Source: Photobacterium toruni
GTDB lineage: Bacteria > Pseudomonadota > Gammaproteobacteria > Enterobacterales > Vibrionaceae
Assembly: GCF_024529955.1 (NCBI RefSeq)
Contig: NZ_AP024854.1
Coordinates: forward strand, 1,116,001 to 1,180,000
DNA length: 64,000 nucleotides
Direction: 5' to 3'
The translations under genes were made by a program, and so were the position numbers. The stretch's first letter is position 1; each line of letters starts with the position of its first letter. The notes under the pieces are model-generated. The model was given only the letters and a program-made list of their open reading frames with translations, made no database searches and was not told the DNA's origin. Shown here in pieces: positions 19,089 through 27,898 of this stretch.

Positions 19089-19850
19089 TTAACCAAAATC
19101 ACCGTTTACATAACCGCGAGTCCGATCATCTGTTGGGTTGTTAAAGATATTTTGGGTTGCATCATGTTCAACTAATTCGCCCATTAAGAAGAATGCGGTA
19201 CGATCTGATATACGGCGTGCTTGTTGCATTGAGTGGGTAACAATGACGATAGTAAATTCTTTTTTAAGTGTCTCCATTAAATCTTCAATTTTTTTGGTTG
19301 CGATAGGATCAAGTGCAGATGTTGGTTCATCCATTAAGATCACTTCAGGTTTCATTGCAATAGTACGTGCAATACAGAGACGTTGCTGTTGACCACCAGA
19401 AAGACCAAAAGCATGAGATTTCAAACGATCTTTTACTTCATCCCATAATGCTGCACCACGGAGTGATTGCTCTACGATAGTGTCTAACGTTTTTTTATCT
19501 TTGATCCCTTGAGCACGTAAACCATAAGCAACATTTTCATAGATACTCATTGGAAAGGGATTGGGTTTTTGAAATACCATACCGACTTTAATGCGTAATT
19601 GAGCGACGTCGATGTTGCCATAGACATTTTCATTATCAATAGTAAGTAAGCCTTTAATTGTTACACCTTCAATCAAGTCATTCATACGATTTAAGCAGCG
19701 AAGTAACGTTGATTTCCCACAACCAGATGGACCAATAAGTGCCGTTACTTGGCGGTTAGGAATTGGTAAATTAATTTTCTTTAATGCTTGGTTTTGACCA
19801 TAAAAAAGGTCTAAATTTTCAATGTTAAATTTGTTCATATGTATCCCCAA
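19089..19850 (-). CDS. pstB: Phosphate ABC transporter ATP-binding protein
   Basis: The 253-residue ATPase has Walker [10 protein letters not shown] (about 38-46), the signature LSGGQQQR and Walker [13 protein letters not shown], plus the PstB-typical [21 protein letters not shown]. It energises high-affinity phosphate uptake through PstCA. The last gene of pstSCAB, it starts 3 bp after pstA. The first codons allow ATG 19850 or ATG 19838 (MNKFNIENL). Confidence 0.96.
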   Translation of the reverse strand: MGIHMNKFNIENLDLFYGQNQALKKINLPIPNRQVTALIGPSGCGKSTLLRCLNRMNDLIEGVTIKGLLTIDNENVYGNIDVAQLRIKVGMVFQKPNPFPMSIYENVAYGLRAQGIKDKKTLDTIVEQSLRGAALWDEVKDRLKSHAFGLSGGQQQRLCIARTIAMKPEVILMDEPTSALDPIATKKIEDLMETLKKEFTIVIVTHSMQQARRISDRTAFFLMGELVEHDATQNIFNNPTDDRTRGYVNGDFG

Positions 19851-19853
19851 AAT

Positions 19854-20753
19854 TTAGTAAGTCGCAATATTAAAACGGCTAGCGATAAGCTTGGTTATTA
19901 GGTTAATTACAAGAACAACAATGATCAGTACCGTAGCCGTACCATATGCTTGGTTCCATTCATGTACGGTGTAGAGTTCTTGCGTTAGTTTATACAGGTG
20001 AACAGTAAGCGTTCGTCCTGAGTCAAATACACTCTCAGGAATATGCGCTACCATACCTGCGGTCATAAATACCGGTGCTGATTCACCAATAACACGACCA
20101 ACGCTGAGGATAATAGCGGTCACAATTCCAGGCATTGCACTAGGAAGAATGAGTCGCCAGATAGTATAAATCTTAGATGCCCCTAAGCCATATGAACCTT
20201 CACGGTAGGTTTGTGGTACTGCCATTAACGCTTCTTCAGTGGTACGAATAATTACTGGAAGAATCAAAATACTTAACGTTAGTGCGCCTGATAGGATTGA
20301 ATAACCAAAGCCGAGAATAACTACAAAAAAGGTCATACCGAAAAGGCCATAGATAATCGAAGGAATGCCAGCTAAAGATTCAGTACAAAAACGGATCACT
20401 TTAACTAAACGGCTGCCTATTTTGGCATATTCAGTAAGGTAAATAGCGGTCATTATTCCTAATGGTGCTGCAACTGCAATTGAGGCAAATACCATATAGA
20501 TCGTTGAGACAATCATTGGCCAAATACCAGATTCTTTACCAATGGTGGTGTAATTTGAACTAATAAAAGACCAATCAACATGGGAAAGACCGTTGCTGAG
20601 AATGTACCACATAACCCATAATAAAAAGCCAACGGTAACACCAGCAGATAACCAAATAATTGTAAGAGATAGGCGATCTTTTAATTTTTGTGCTGCTGGA
20701 TTTGAATTTTCTAATCGGCTTGTTTGAGTTGATAAAGTATGACTATGATTCAT
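19854..20753 (-). CDS. pstA: Phosphate ABC transporter permease PstA
   Basis: The 299-residue inner-membrane permease has about six membrane segments and the ABC-permease EAA loop (EALMAVPQTYREGSYGLGASKIYTIWRLILPSAMPGI). The AGIPSIIYGLFG segment is typical of PstA. It lies 6 bp after pstC and 3 bp before pstB, so the three genes are cotranscribed. Confidence 0.95.
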   Translation of the reverse strand: MNHSHTLSTQTSRLENSNPAAQKLKDRLSLTIIWLSAGVTVGFLLWVMWYILSNGLSHVDWSFISSNYTTIGKESGIWPMIVSTIYMVFASIAVAAPLGIMTAIYLTEYAKIGSRLVKVIRFCTESLAGIPSIIYGLFGMTFFVVILGFGYSILSGALTLSILILPVIIRTTEEALMAVPQTYREGSYGLGASKIYTIWRLILPSAMPGIVTAIILSVGRVIGESAPVFMTAGMVAHIPESVFDSGRTLTVHLYKLTQELYTVHEWNQAYGTATVLIIVVLVINLITKLIASRFNIATY

Positions 20754-20759
20754 TGTGAA

Positions 20760-21671
20760 TTACCTCGCCCGTTCACGGTTTAGATAAAGAAGCGCACCGT
20801 TTAGGGTCATAATAAAGACTAACAACACAATACCTGTTGCATACAATGCACTGGCGTGAATACCGGTTGCGTAAGACATTTCAATAGCAATATTTGCTGT
20901 TAGTGTTCGAGCAGATTCAAGTAAGCCCTCAGGCATCGCTGGAGAGTTACCCATAACCATGATGATCGCCATCGTTTCCCCAAGTGCGCGTGCGACACCT
21001 AAAATAACGCCAGTCATGATGCCTGAGCGTGCCGCGGGAACGATAAGTTTGAAAATAGTAAACATGGGTGATGCCCCTAGCGCCAAAGAACCTTCTTTAT
21101 AAGTACGCGGGACTGCACGAATAGAGGTTTCAGAAATTGTAATTACTGTAGGTAGAATCATGACGGCAAGCACAATGATTCCAGCTAATATGGTATTACC
21201 TGCGGGGACATTAAATATTTCTTGAATCAGCGGAACAATAATAACCAGTCCAAAAAAGCCATAAACAACAGATGGAATTCCTGCTAATAGTTCAATCATC
21301 GGGCGAATAAAACTGGCTAGTGGTCTGGGTGCTACTTCTGCAATAAAGATGGCTGTTAATACACCAATAGGAACACCTATCATTACCGCACCTGCTGTTG
21401 AAACCAGTGAGGCAACAATCATTGGAGCAATACCATAGAGTGCGGGAGGCAACCAATCAGTGCCTAATACAATGCCTGTAACACCTGAATGGGCAAAAGC
21501 GGCATAGCCTTCACGGAAAATAAAGTAGCCAATAGTAACGAGTGATAAGATGCCGATTGCGGCACTGAGCATAAAGAGATATTTAAAGAACATTTCACGC
21601 CAGTCAATACGTTTTTTTGACTTTAGCCGTGGAATAGCTTTTGTTGATTTTTCAATATTTGCGATGGTCAT
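20760..21671 (-). CDS. pstC: Phosphate ABC transporter permease PstC
   Basis: The 303-residue permease carries LLAGIPSVVYGFFGL and the EAA loop (SIRAVPRTYKEGSLALGASPMFTIFKLIVPAARSGI). It pairs with PstA to form the membrane channel for phosphate. It is separated from pstS by about 100 bp that contain a hairpin with a T-run. Confidence 0.95.
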   Translation of the reverse strand: MTIANIEKSTKAIPRLKSKKRIDWREMFFKYLFMLSAAIGILSLVTIGYFIFREGYAAFAHSGVTGIVLGTDWLPPALYGIAPMIVASLVSTAGAVMIGVPIGVLTAIFIAEVAPRPLASFIRPMIELLAGIPSVVYGFFGLVIIVPLIQEIFNVPAGNTILAGIIVLAVMILPTVITISETSIRAVPRTYKEGSLALGASPMFTIFKLIVPAARSGIMTGVILGVARALGETMAIIMVMGNSPAMPEGLLESARTLTANIAIEMSYATGIHASALYATGIVLLVFIMTLNGALLYLNRERAR

Positions 21672-21726
21672 ATAATCTACACTCCAGAAAGGATACCAAT
21701 GAGTAGCCTATTTCTGAGAAGTCAAA

Positions 21727-21754
21727 AACGCTCAACTCTAATAAGTCGAGCGTT
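21727..21754 (-). terminator. Attenuator-type hairpin between pstS and pstC
   Basis: AACGCTC and its complement, extended by a few inner pairs, are followed on the minus strand by T5. Such a leaky terminator would make the binding protein in excess over the membrane subunits, which is usual for ABC importers. Confidence 0.7.
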
Positions 21755-21768
21755 AAAATAAAAATTAA

Positions 21769-22590
21769 TTAATTGATTGAGATGAAACCTTTATCGGCAA
21801 CAATTTTCTGTGCGATGGGTGATTGGACCCATGTTAGAAATTTCAATGCTTCTGCTGAGGGACGTCCGTCTTTATAAACCACAATAAATGGACGTTGAAC
21901 GCTATAATCACCCGCTTTAATTGCAGCGATTGATGGTTTATGACCGTCAATTGTTAGTGGTTTAACGGTATTATCAACTGAGCCGAGTGAAATATAGCCG
22001 ATAGCAAAAGGGTTGTTAGCTACGGTTGTTTTTAATTGACCATTACCGCTAGCAACTTGTGCTTTTTGGGAAATAGCAGAGACCTTAATATCATTAATTT
22101 TTTTTGTTAGTGACATAATGTCTTCAAATGCCCCTCGAGTACCTGAGGCGGTATCACGAGTAGCGACAACGATGGGTTTATCTTCACCACCGACTTGGTT
22201 CCAATTGGTTACATTACCTTTGTAGATTTCAGCAATTTGTTCTTTAGTTAAATCGGTGACAGGGTTGTTGTTGTTAACTACAACGGCAATGCCATCACGA
22301 GCAATCACAACTTCTTTTATTTGGGGAGATTCTTCAGTTGTTTTTAAACCACGAGATGACATTCCTAAATCAGCTGAACCATCATGAGCAACACGGATAC
22401 CAGCTGATGATCCAGGACCTTGAACTTCTACCTTGGTATCGTTAGATTTTGCATATGTTTCGCCCAATACTTCCATGAGTGGAGAAACAGAGCTAGAACC
22501 TACAACAGAGATAGTCTCGCCAGCAAACGCTGTAGAACTAACAGCAAATGAACTTGCAACAACAATTGCGCCGATAATCTTTGTTTTCAT
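21769..22590 (-). CDS. pstS: Phosphate-binding protein PstS
   Basis: The 273-residue periplasmic protein begins with a signal peptide (MKTKIIGAIVVASSFAVSS.., cut after AFA). The mature part starts ETISVVGSSSVSPLMEVL, with the phosphate-binding GSS motif, and contains GPGSSAGIRVAHDGSADLGMSSR and ATRDTASGTRGAF. ATG 22590 is chosen because AGGA lies upstream and it gives a normal signal peptide; the frame is open to 22716 without similar support. It belongs to the short Vibrio-type PstS family rather than to the long E. coli PstS. Confidence 0.93.
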   Translation of the reverse strand: MKTKIIGAIVVASSFAVSSTAFAGETISVVGSSSVSPLMEVLGETYAKSNDTKVEVQGPGSSAGIRVAHDGSADLGMSSRGLKTTEESPQIKEVVIARDGIAVVVNNNNPVTDLTKEQIAEIYKGNVTNWNQVGGEDKPIVVATRDTASGTRGAFEDIMSLTKKINDIKVSAISQKAQVASGNGQLKTTVANNPFAIGYISLGSVDNTVKPLTIDGHKPSIAAIKAGDYSVQRPFIVVYKDGRPSAEALKFLTWVQSPIAQKIVADKGFISIN

Positions 22591-22650
22591 TTTCCTAATC
22601 CTTTCTTGTTGGGCAAAACGCCAATAGGTTTGAATGAACACGACAAAGAG

Positions 22651-22669
22651 TAGAAAAGTTATATGACAA
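22651..22669 (-). promoter_or_regulatory. Pho box upstream of pstS
   Basis: The minus-strand 19-mer begins TTGTCATATAAC, matching the PhoB box CTGTCATAWAWCTGTCAYN in positions 2-13; the second half is weaker. It is 61 bp upstream of the pstS start, with a possible -10 TACTCT directly behind it. Confidence 0.6.
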
Positions 22670-22892
22670 TAATGTTTCAGAAGTTTGAACACTCTATGAA
22701 TGTTGTAATAAAACACAGAGAATTATGTAGCCAAATATTCGATTGTTGTATGTTATTGCGAATGAATAGAAAGAATCAGGATTCAGTAAATAACGAGATA
22801 ACATATACTATCAATTAGAAGTAATCTTACGATAACAGCAAGATTAACGTATCTTAGTTATCATGATTTTTTATTAGAAATAAAGGTTGTAG

Positions 22893-23807
22893 ATGTTAAA
22901 AAAAGCCCAGCAGATGATTGTTTTTAACGCACTAACAAAACAGCAAAGCTTTACTAAAGCAGCACAATTACTTGATATCTCTCGTACTCAAGTGAGTAAA
23001 TTGATTCAACAGCTTGAATTACGACTTGGCGTGCAATTGGTGCAACGCACAACCCGATCTTTTGCATTAACAGAAGCGGGACGTTTATTTGCGAAACACT
23101 GTGAAAAAGTAGTGGAAGAGATAAATGAAGCTGAAAGTGAGCTGTTAGGGAGTGAAGATAATTCTCAAGGTCTGTTACGTGTGGGGATTGCACAATCTTT
23201 TGCTTCTAATCATGTTGCCCCTTATATCAATGAGTTCCATGCTCAGCATCCATTAATTAATTTAGAATTAAGTTTGTTTGATCATCGGGTTGATTTAATC
23301 GCAGAACAGCTCGATCTTTGGATCGGATTTATGGACTCACCACCCGAAGGTTTTGTGGCTCGTCATTTGAGTAATTGTGATTTTGTGCTGGTGGCAAGTC
23401 CTGAATATTTAGCAACGCATGGTGTGCCTTATCAACCAAGTGACCTAACAGAACATAATTGTATTATTTATTTTAGTCGTGAACGCAAAGATAACGTCTG
23501 GAGTTTTAGTCAACAAAATAAAAATCAGGATATTAAAGTTACAGGTAATTATCGAGTTGACTCTGCAGACGCTGTTCGTGATGCGACGATTGCGGGAAAT
23601 GGTATTGGCTATTTAGCGACATACTTATTAACTGATGAGATCCGTCAAGGTAAGTTAATTAGGCTGATGCCCGATTGGCAACTAACTCAACATATGCCGC
23701 TCTATGCGGTTTACCCAAGACATAAATTTTTACCTAACAAAGTAAATCTATTTATCGAGTTTATTCGTCGTCATATAGATATTGGTAATATTACGTGTAA
23801 ATGGTAA
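22893..23807 (+). CDS. LysR-family regulator
   Basis: The 304-residue protein has the LysR helix-turn-helix at residues 18-60 (QSFTKAAQLLDISRTQVSKLIQQLE) and a type-2 periplasmic binding fold behind it. The RTQVSK recognition helix and the VQRTTRSFALTEAG segment are as in the CrgA/AphB-type subgroup. It is followed by nupC on the same strand after 263 bp with its own promoter, and is divergent from pstS, so the target is unclear. Confidence 0.85.
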   Translation: MLKKAQQMIVFNALTKQQSFTKAAQLLDISRTQVSKLIQQLELRLGVQLVQRTTRSFALTEAGRLFAKHCEKVVEEINEAESELLGSEDNSQGLLRVGIAQSFASNHVAPYINEFHAQHPLINLELSLFDHRVDLIAEQLDLWIGFMDSPPEGFVARHLSNCDFVLVASPEYLATHGVPYQPSDLTEHNCIIYFSRERKDNVWSFSQQNKNQDIKVTGNYRVDSADAVRDATIAGNGIGYLATYLLTDEIRQGKLIRLMPDWQLTQHMPLYAVYPRHKFLPNKVNLFIEFIRRHIDIGNITCKW

Positions 23808-23829
23808 TGATGTAAAAAACAGCGATCTT

Positions 23830-23845
23830 ACGCAAACGGTTGGCT
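23830..23845 (+). promoter_or_regulatory. Candidate PurR box 1 upstream of nupC
   Basis: ACGCAAACGGTTGGCT fits ANGCAANCGNTTNCNT in 11 of 12 fixed positions. It lies 226 bp before the nupC start, just after the end of the LysR gene. Confidence 0.5.
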
Positions 23846-23992
23846 TAAAAGCGGGGATAAATGTTTCAAATTGTAATTATTGGGGGTAATAGTATCCCTC
23901 AGGGGAACTAATACGACGAAATTCGTTTGCTTAGACTGAAAATAATGCAATTTAGCGGTGATTTGTTAGATTTCTGTTATTTGCAGTAACAA

Positions 23993-24008
23993 TTTGATCC
24001 TTGTCACA
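23993..24008. promoter_or_regulatory. CRP site at the nupC promoter
   Basis: TTTGA-N6-TCACA matches the CRP consensus with one mismatch. It overlaps the -35 box of the predicted nupC promoter, as in a class II activator site. Confidence 0.6.
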
Positions 24009-24028
24009 CTTTTTTTTATGAATACACT
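24001..24028 (+). promoter_or_regulatory. nupC promoter
   Basis: TTGTCA, 16-bp spacer, TACACT. The expected transcription start, near 24035, falls inside PurR box 2. Confidence 0.5.
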
Positions 24029-24032
24029 CTTT

Positions 24033-24048
24033 CCGCAATCGTTTACTA
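24033..24048 (+). promoter_or_regulatory. Candidate PurR box 2 at the nupC transcription start
   Basis: CCGCAATCGTTTACTA matches the PurR consensus in 10 of 12 fixed positions and covers the predicted transcription start, a position suited to repression. Confidence 0.5.
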
Positions 24049-24070
24049 CACCAAACATTGGGGAATAACT

Positions 24071-25294
24071 TTGCATTATCTCATCGGCATACTCGGTATA
24101 TTTATAATTTTCATGGTAGGTTTTTTATTTTCTGAAAATCGATCTGCAGTGAACTGGCGGAGTGTACTTGGTGCTTTTTGTATTCAGGTTGTATTTGCCG
24201 CTTTTATTCTTTATGTACCTGTTGGCCGTGTGGTACTAAATAGTGTATCTGGTGCAGTATCTGGCGTTATTGAATATGGCCACGAAGGAACATCTTTCTT
24301 ATTTGGGCAGTTAGCTCAATTTAAACTAGGCTTTATTTTTGCGGTTAATGTCTTACCTTCTATTGTCTTCTTTTCAGCATTAATTTCCGTATTATATTAC
24401 GTGGGCATCATGAAATGGGTGATCCGCGGCATTGGTGGTTTATTACAGCGTATACTCGGCACGACACGTACTGAATCTATGTCTGCAACAGCAAATATTT
24501 TTGTTGGTTCTGTAGAAGCACCATTGGTTGTTCGTCCATTCCTAGCTCGAATGACACGTTCTGAATTATTTGCAGTAATGGTTGGCGGTTTAGCTTCTGT
24601 TGCTGGTGGTACTATGGTCGGTTATGCCGGACTTGGAGTACAACTAAAATATCTTATCGCTGCAAGTTTTATGTCTGCTCCTGCTGGATTAATGATGGCA
24701 AAATTGATCGTGCCACAAACTGAAGGCGTACACAGCATGGAAGAAGAAGATGACGGTGAAGAAGATGAACCTGTTAACTTAGTCGATGCGGCTTCTCGTG
24801 GTGCTTTAAGTGGCTTACAAATTGCGATGGCCGTTGGCGCAAGTCTATTAGCGGTTATTAGTTTAATTGCAATGGTAAATGGTGGGTTAGAACATATTGG
24901 CCATTGGATTGGTATCAACGATCTTAGCTTAAATCTGATTTTTGGTTACTTGTTTGCGCCTGTTGCTTGGTTAATTGGTGTGCCTTGGTCGGAAGCAACC
25001 ACTGCTGCGAGTCTTATTGGTACAAAGATCGCTGTTAATGAGTTCATTGCATTTGCTGAGTTAATGAAACCTGAAACGTTAGCTAAATTAAGTGAGCACT
25101 CACAAGCAATTGTCACTTTTGCTTTGTGTGGCTTTGCAAACTTAACTTCTATTGCAATGCTGATGGGCGGATTAGGCGGTATTGTTCCTAAACGTCGTCC
25201 GGAAATAGCACGCTTAGGCATGAAAGCTATTTTTGCTGCAACCTTAGCTAATTTAATGAGTGCAACATTAGCGGGTTTATTTCTTCCTCTTTAA
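24071..25294 (+). CDS. nupC: Concentrative nucleoside transporter NupC
   Basis: The 407-residue inner-membrane protein belongs to the CNT family. The N-terminal module has the GxxL...GxxxSENR pattern, GTSFLFG and LPSIVFFSALISVLYY. The substrate-binding regions are present: GSVEAPLVVRPF and TKIAVNEFIAF, with a GFANLTSIAM segment. It couples uptake of nucleosides to protons or sodium. The start is TTG at 24071 with GGGG seven bases upstream. An acidic loop (about 218-236, EEEDDGEEDE) is unusually charged. CRP and PurR-like sites precede it. A second, clearly different nupC is at 61284. Confidence 0.93.
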   Translation: MHYLIGILGIFIIFMVGFLFSENRSAVNWRSVLGAFCIQVVFAAFILYVPVGRVVLNSVSGAVSGVIEYGHEGTSFLFGQLAQFKLGFIFAVNVLPSIVFFSALISVLYYVGIMKWVIRGIGGLLQRILGTTRTESMSATANIFVGSVEAPLVVRPFLARMTRSELFAVMVGGLASVAGGTMVGYAGLGVQLKYLIAASFMSAPAGLMMAKLIVPQTEGVHSMEEEDDGEEDEPVNLVDAASRGALSGLQIAMAVGASLLAVISLIAMVNGGLEHIGHWIGINDLSLNLIFGYLFAPVAWLIGVPWSEATTAASLIGTKIAVNEFIAFAELMKPETLAKLSEHSQAIVTFALCGFANLTSIAMLMGGLGGIVPKRRPEIARLGMKAIFAATLANLMSATLAGLFLPL

Positions 25295-25326
25295 GAGTAA
25301 TATATTCAAGTACACGATTAAAATAA

Positions 25327-25351
25327 ACAGAGAGCCTAGCTCTCTGTTTTT
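25327..25351 (+). terminator. Intrinsic terminator of nupC
   Basis: A 9-bp perfect stem (ACAGAGAGC), 3-nt loop, then five T. Confidence 0.9.
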
Positions 25352-25395
25352 GCATCTAGAAAAAAGCATCAATAAAATAATTGGGAGAATAATCA

Positions 25396-25671
25396 ATGAA
25401 ATCTGATAGCGATAAGCTCATTGCTAAGCACGAACAACTCATTCATAGTGAGGGCTTAACGGTGTATTCTCATACTCAACGAGATGATGGTGAATGGATA
25501 CAGCACTCATTGATGATTGATGGTTATAATGTACCTTTTAAATTTAAACGAAAATCAAAATATAAAAGTCTAACTGGTGCAAAAGTAAATATGACTTATT
25601 ATGTTGATACAATCGTTGTTGCTGGCTTAGAATTTGAGATAATGAAAGTTGTTCGGATTAAGCGTTATTAA
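25396..25671 (+). CDS. Conserved hypothetical protein, 91 aa
   Basis: No named family recognised. The product is a small basic soluble protein, probably all beta strands (GLTVYSHTQR, HSLMIDGYNVPFKFKRKSKYKS, ..NMTYYVDTIVVAGLEFEIMKVVRIKRY). A good ribosome binding site (GGGAG) precedes the ATG. It lies 18 bp before the DUF805 gene, so the two probably form an operon. Confidence 0.7.
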   Translation: MKSDSDKLIAKHEQLIHSEGLTVYSHTQRDDGEWIQHSLMIDGYNVPFKFKRKSKYKSLTGAKVNMTYYVDTIVVAGLEFEIMKVVRIKRY

Positions 25672-25689
25672 TATTAACAAGGAAAAAGA

Positions 25690-26076
25690 ATGAATTGGTA
25701 TTTTTTAGTTCTTAGTAAATATGCTCAATTTCAAGGGCGTTCACGCAGAAAAGAATTTTGGTTTTTTACCTTAATTAACGCATTTATAAGCATGGCATGT
25801 AGCCTTGTTGATACGACATTGCAATTACCGACAGTAATGGAAGGGTATGGTGTATTAGCGGCGTTATATGCAGCTTTTGCCTTTATTCCGACAGTGGCTG
25901 TTACTGTTCGTCGTTTACATGATCAAGATCGTACTGGTTGGTGGGCATTAATTATGCTAATTCCGATTGTTGGTATTTTAGTTCTGCTTTATTTTATGGT
26001 GCAAAACAGTACCGACGGCAGCAACCGCTTTGGTAATAATCCTAAACAGAATGATAATTCAACATTAAGTGTTTAA
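25690..26076 (+). CDS. DUF805 membrane protein
   Basis: The 128-residue protein has the family pattern: F-Q-G-R-S-R-R-K-E-F-W-F-F at residues 14-26, four hydrophobic segments, V-R-R-L-H-D-Q-D-R-T-G-W-W in the middle, and a C-terminal DGSNRFGNNP. It resembles E. coli YhaH/YhaI. The function of the family is unknown. It follows the 91-residue protein closely and ends at an intrinsic terminator. Confidence 0.9.
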   Translation: MNWYFLVLSKYAQFQGRSRRKEFWFFTLINAFISMACSLVDTTLQLPTVMEGYGVLAALYAAFAFIPTVAVTVRRLHDQDRTGWWALIMLIPIVGILVLLYFMVQNSTDGSNRFGNNPKQNDNSTLSV

Positions 26077-26105
26077 ATCTATTGATATCTTGATTAAATA
26101 CATTG

Positions 26106-26132
26106 AACCCAGTCTTCGGATTGGGTTTTTTT
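26106..26132 (+). terminator. Intrinsic terminator
   Basis: A 9-bp stem (AACCCAGTC with GATTGGGTT, one G-T pair) capped by a stable TTCG loop and followed by seven T. Confidence 0.92.
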
Positions 26133-26289
26133 ATGGAATGGAAACAGAAATAGAATCATTCATTCCATTCCTGAACAATGTGCTTTAGTATGATGCTATT
26201 AGCTGACCATACTGTTTTGACCGAAACAGCGATTATATTCTGACCGAATATCGCTAATAAACTGAGTTTCATCGTTTAGGAGTACGATA

Positions 26290-26424
26290 ATGACACAATA
26301 CCATCAATATGAACCCCCCTTATCATCGATACCGCAGAGGTCTTTTTTTAATGTGGTATACACTGTAATGGCCTTTTTTTCTGCCTCTTATTTTAGTTTC
26401 CGATTTAGTAACGGTTCTTTGTAA
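26290..26424 (+). CDS. Possible small membrane protein, 44 aa
   Basis: A short frame with AGGAG eight bases before its ATG encodes a 44-residue peptide with a polar, proline-rich N-terminus (residues 1-18) and one hydrophobic, aromatic-rich segment (about 19-38, FFNVVYTVMAFFSASYFSF). That is the shape of a single-pass small membrane protein. I recognise no family. It lies alone between a terminator and the tyrP-like gene. Evidence is the ribosome binding site and the membrane segment only. Confidence 0.45.
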   Translation: MTQYHQYEPPLSSIPQRSFFNVVYTVMAFFSASYFSFRFSNGSL

Positions 26425-26521
26425 CCGCACTTGTTATTGATTAAAAATCACAGGTTATAACTCATGTATCTGATTATAGATATATGAATTGCTATATCTA
26501 ACAATAAGAAAAGAGAAAAAT

Positions 26522-27682
26522 ATGAATACTAAATTATTAGGAAGTTCGCTGATTATTGCAGGCACAGCGTTAGGTGCAGGCATGCTTGCTATACCGATGG
26601 TATTGGCACAGTTTGGTTTGTTATCTGGTTCTTTATTAATGCTACTAATATGGAGTGGTACAACTTACGCTGCTTTATTATTATTAGAAGCGAGCATTAA
26701 AGTCGGTGGTGGTTTAGGCATGAACACCATTGCACGAAAAACATTAGGCAAAGGCGGTCAATTAGTTACTAATGGATTGCTATATGCCTTATTAGTTTGT
26801 TTATTAATGGCTTACATTATTGGTGCTGGTGATTTACTACAAAAAATGACGACTGGTTTTGGTTTTGAACTATCAATGTTACAAAGTCAGATCCTCTTTA
26901 CGGTGCTTGCTGGTTTCATTGTCGCAGCAGGAACTGGAGTCGTTGATAAGCTAAATCGTGTTCTATTTCTAATTATGGTTGCCGTATTAGTTATTACTTT
27001 ATGTGCATTAATACCCGGAATGAGTTTTAATCACCTTTTTGAAGCGAGTAATAATAGCAATATTGATTTAATTAAAACCAGTGCGGTATTGTTCACCAGT
27101 TTTGGGTTCTTTCCCGTTATTCCTTCATTAGTGTCATACAATGATAAAGCGAGTCATAAGCAACTAAGAAATATGGTGCTATTAGGCTCATTGATCCCAT
27201 TAGGTTGTTATTTACTTTGGCTATATGCCGTTGTCGGTAGTTTATCAGCAGAACAATTGGTTAAATTTGATAATGTTTCTGTATTGATTGACGCATTGAG
27301 CACTCGATTCTCTGGTATACATATTATTTTGTCAGTATTTACTGGCTTAGCATTATTAACGTCATTTTTAGGCGTAGCTATGTCACTGTTTGATCAGAAT
27401 GTTGATTTATTTAGACAAAATCGTGCTGTAACCTACATTTTGACGTTTATTTTACCGTTACTCGGGGCAATTTTTGCCGCAAATCAATTTTTATCGGTGC
27501 TAAATTACGCTGGATTAATTCTGGTTTTTATTGCTGTTTTTATACCAATGTTAATGATTCACAATATTCGAAAAACGTCGCAGGTAGAGCAAAGTACTGA
27601 TTATCAAGTTGGAGGTGGTTCATTGGCAATGTTGATGAGTTTACTTTTTGGTTGTTTCTTAATTGGCGCTCAATTGATTTAG
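26522..27682 (+). CDS. Aromatic amino acid permease, TyrP-like
   Basis: The 386-residue inner-membrane protein belongs to the hydroxy/aromatic amino acid permease family. The N-terminus (LGSSLIIAGTALGAGMLAIPMV) and AYIIGAGDLL, TSFGFFPVIPSLVSY and ALLTSFLGVAMSLFD blocks follow E. coli TyrP. It probably imports tyrosine by proton symport; tryptophan or phenylalanine cannot be excluded. ATG 26522 is preferred over an upstream start at 26489 because AAGAGA lies before it and the N-terminus then matches TyrP. No convincing TyrR box was found. Confidence 0.88.
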   Translation: MNTKLLGSSLIIAGTALGAGMLAIPMVLAQFGLLSGSLLMLLIWSGTTYAALLLLEASIKVGGGLGMNTIARKTLGKGGQLVTNGLLYALLVCLLMAYIIGAGDLLQKMTTGFGFELSMLQSQILFTVLAGFIVAAGTGVVDKLNRVLFLIMVAVLVITLCALIPGMSFNHLFEASNNSNIDLIKTSAVLFTSFGFFPVIPSLVSYNDKASHKQLRNMVLLGSLIPLGCYLLWLYAVVGSLSAEQLVKFDNVSVLIDALSTRFSGIHIILSVFTGLALLTSFLGVAMSLFDQNVDLFRQNRAVTYILTFILPLLGAIFAANQFLSVLNYAGLILVFIAVFIPMLMIHNIRKTSQVEQSTDYQVGGGSLAMLMSLLFGCFLIGAQLI

Positions 27683-27700
27683 TGAGTTAAGACTGACATG

Positions 27701-27734
27701 AAACGCTCATGATGTTACAAGTGAGCGTTTTTTG
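27701..27734 (+). terminator. Intrinsic terminator of the tyrP-like gene
   Basis: A 9-bp perfect stem (AAACGCTCA) with a 12-nt loop, followed by about six T. Confidence 0.88.
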
Positions 27735-27772
27735 ATCTTTAAAACAAAGAATTGAATATATTAGGAAGGAGT

Positions 27773-27898
27773 AGGGTAACAGATTGACCGATCTGATATA
27801 CCCTTTAAAGCGCTTTATATGACCAGTATAAAGTTAAATCATTAAGATCTATAAACGGCTTGGAGTACGATGTAATATCGTAGGCGATTGATAGATCT
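27773..27898 (+). ncRNA. Candidate structured RNA: three consecutive hairpins
   Basis: Three perfect inverted-repeat structures follow each other. First, AGGGTA (27773-27778) pairs with TACCCT (27799-27804) around an inner CAGAT/ATCTG stem. Second, CTTTATA (27813-27819) pairs with TATAAAG (27827-27833). Third, AGATCTAT (27845-27852) pairs with ATAGATCT (27891-27898) around TACGAT/ATCGTA (27866-27882). TGACC occurs in the loops of the first two. The strand is inferred: it lies after the tyrP-like terminator and about 195 bp before the next plus-strand gene, with a possible promoter TTGATC-N19-TATATT at 27733-27763. I see no match to a known riboswitch. The rest of the 27735-28093 gap holds no gene. 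Confidence 0.4.
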
